A DNA stretch of 64,000 nt from Roseiarcus sp036513315 (lineage in GTDB: Bacteria; Pseudomonadota; Alphaproteobacteria; Rhizobiales; Beijerinckiaceae). The translations under genes and the position numbers were made by a program. This document shows positions 63,302 to 64,000 of this stretch, one piece after another. The notes beneath the pieces are model-generated. The model was not told the origin of the DNA, ran no database searches, and saw nothing but the letters and a program-made list of their open reading frames with translations. Position 1 is the first letter of the stretch; the number at the start of each line of letters is the position of its first letter. Location of the stretch: contig DATBZF010000033.1 of NCBI GenBank assembly GCA_036513315.1, forward strand, positions 62,001-126,000, given 5' to 3'.

Positions 63302-64000
63302 ATGTCTGCTACCTCCTCTCGCATTCTCCTCGTCATTGGCGGGGGCATCGCGGCCTATAAGGCGCTGGAACTGATCCGGCGCCTGCGCGAGCGCGACGTC
63401 GGCGTGCGTGTCGTGATGACGGCGGCCGCCGCCAAGTTCATCACCCCGCTTTCGGCGGCTGCGCTCAGCGGCGACAAGGTCTATCAAGACCTGTTCTCGC
63501 TGACCGATGAAGCCGAGATGGGCCATATCGAATTGTCGCGCGAAGCCGATCTTGTCGTCGTCGCCCCCGCCACCGCCAATCTGCTGGCGCGGATGGCGGG
63601 CGGCCTCGCAGATGACATGGCGACGACAATATTGTTGGCGACCGACAAGAAAACCCTGGTCGCGCCGGCGATGAATTTGCGTATGTGGCTTCACCCGGCG
63701 ACGCAGCGCAATATCGAGACGCTTCGCAAGGATGGAATTCTGTTCGTCGGACCTGACGATGGGGATATGGCCTGCGGCGAATATGGCCCTGGCCGGATGG
63801 CTGAACCGATGGCGATCGTCGCGGCGATCGAGGATGCGCTATCCCGACCGACTCAGATCGCGTTGCCCGCGGGGGTCGGGTGCGCAACGAACAAATCGAA
63901 CGGCCGGTTGGTCGGCAAGCATGTGCTCGTGACCTCCGGCCCAACTCATGAACCCATCGATCCCGTCCGGTTCATCGGCAATCGTTCTTCCGGCCAGCAG
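63302..64000 (+). CDS. coaBC: CoaBC (phosphopantothenoylcysteine synthase/decarboxylase), 5' part
   Basis: The first 233 residues of the bifunctional coenzyme A enzyme, cut by the window edge. The CoaC decarboxylase domain (FMN-binding flavoprotein) is complete: RILLVIGGGIAAYKALEL, the catalytic His in AEMGHIELSREADLVVVAPATANLLA, PAMNLRMWLHP, and the Cys loop DGDMACGEYGPGRM. The CoaB synthetase domain begins near residue 210 with KHVLVTSGPTHEPIDPVRFIGNRSSG. It follows ubiB by about 40 bp. Confidence 0.95.
   Translation, partial: MSATSSRILLVIGGGIAAYKALELIRRLRERDVGVRVVMTAAAAKFITPLSAAALSGDKVYQDLFSLTDEAEMGHIELSREADLVVVAPATANLLARMAGGLADDMATTILLATDKKTLVAPAMNLRMWLHPATQRNIETLRKDGILFVGPDDGDMACGEYGPGRMAEPMAIVAAIEDALSRPTQIALPAGVGCATNKSNGRLVGKHVLVTSGPTHEPIDPVRFIGNRSSGQQ

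Overview
The window reads as chromosome of a high-GC alphaproteobacterium, most likely order Hyphomicrobiales (Rhizobiales). The evidence is gene content and order: dnaK-dnaJ-pmtA-like-pyrF-DUF1330-dapB, sppA-ihfB-lapA followed further on by trpF-trpB, and ubiE-ubiB-coaBC. Intergenic palindromic repeats of the kind common in rhizobia and methylotrophs fit this. A Beijerinckiaceae/Methylocystaceae-like host is possible but cannot be proved from this sequence. No transposase, integrase, CRISPR array, tRNA or rRNA operon was seen.

Layout. 0-5.2 kb (minus): a patatin-like lipase cut by the window edge, then a urease block: a secreted protein, ureD, a fused ureA-ureB and ureC. 5.3-12.3 kb (plus): dnaK, dnaJ, a PmtA-like methyltransferase, pyrF, two DUF1330 genes and dapB. 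12.3-18.8 kb (mostly minus): Bax-inhibitor-1-like protein, PEP carboxylase, a FAD oxidoreductase, DUF1272 and cupin genes. 19-22.5 kb: an SDR, rph and nudC, separated by several palindromic repeats. 22.6-30.1 kb (plus): the oligopeptide/microcin-C-type ABC importer yejABEF, running through a chain of overlapping start/stop codons into deoB and a HIT protein. 30.2-33.0 kb: sppA, ihfB, lapA and an ornithine-cyclodeaminase-family gene. 33.0-42.6 kb: an accessory block (GT39 glycosyltransferase, lipoprotein hydrolase, beta-lactamase-fold hydrolase, a 1184-residue SAM-cyclase-AAA signalling protein, DUF4242) lying between lapA/ocd and trpFB. 44.6-52.3 kb: a TetR-controlled isochorismatase/AbrB-transporter pair, a small secreted repeat protein, an MFS transporter, a cytochrome c, an SDR, a WYL regulator and a VOC protein. 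52.5-57.1 kb (minus): mutL, a Gly/His-rich secreted protein and the urease nickel-insertion genes ureG, ureF, ureE. 57.2-64 kb: a FAD monooxygenase whose best start is a CTG codon, RNase P RNA (minus, not an ORF), an MBL hydrolase, cobF, ubiE, ubiB and the start of coaBC.

How parts fit together. Urease is split: structural genes and ureD sit at 1-4.3 kb, while ureEFG sit 51-54 kb away. DnaK/DnaJ form the Hsp70 system. YejABEF imports peptides. UbiE and UbiB belong to ubiquinone synthesis.

The most unusual non-coding signal is a family of intergenic palindromes at 11.1, 20.8 and 22.3 kb. Their roughly 50-nt arms change together between copies (covariation) while their centres are filled with short hairpins of unrelated sequence. 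Other notable signals are a chain of ATGA overlaps between yejF and deoB, and a tandem TetR operator that contains a promoter and overlaps the regulator's own start codon.
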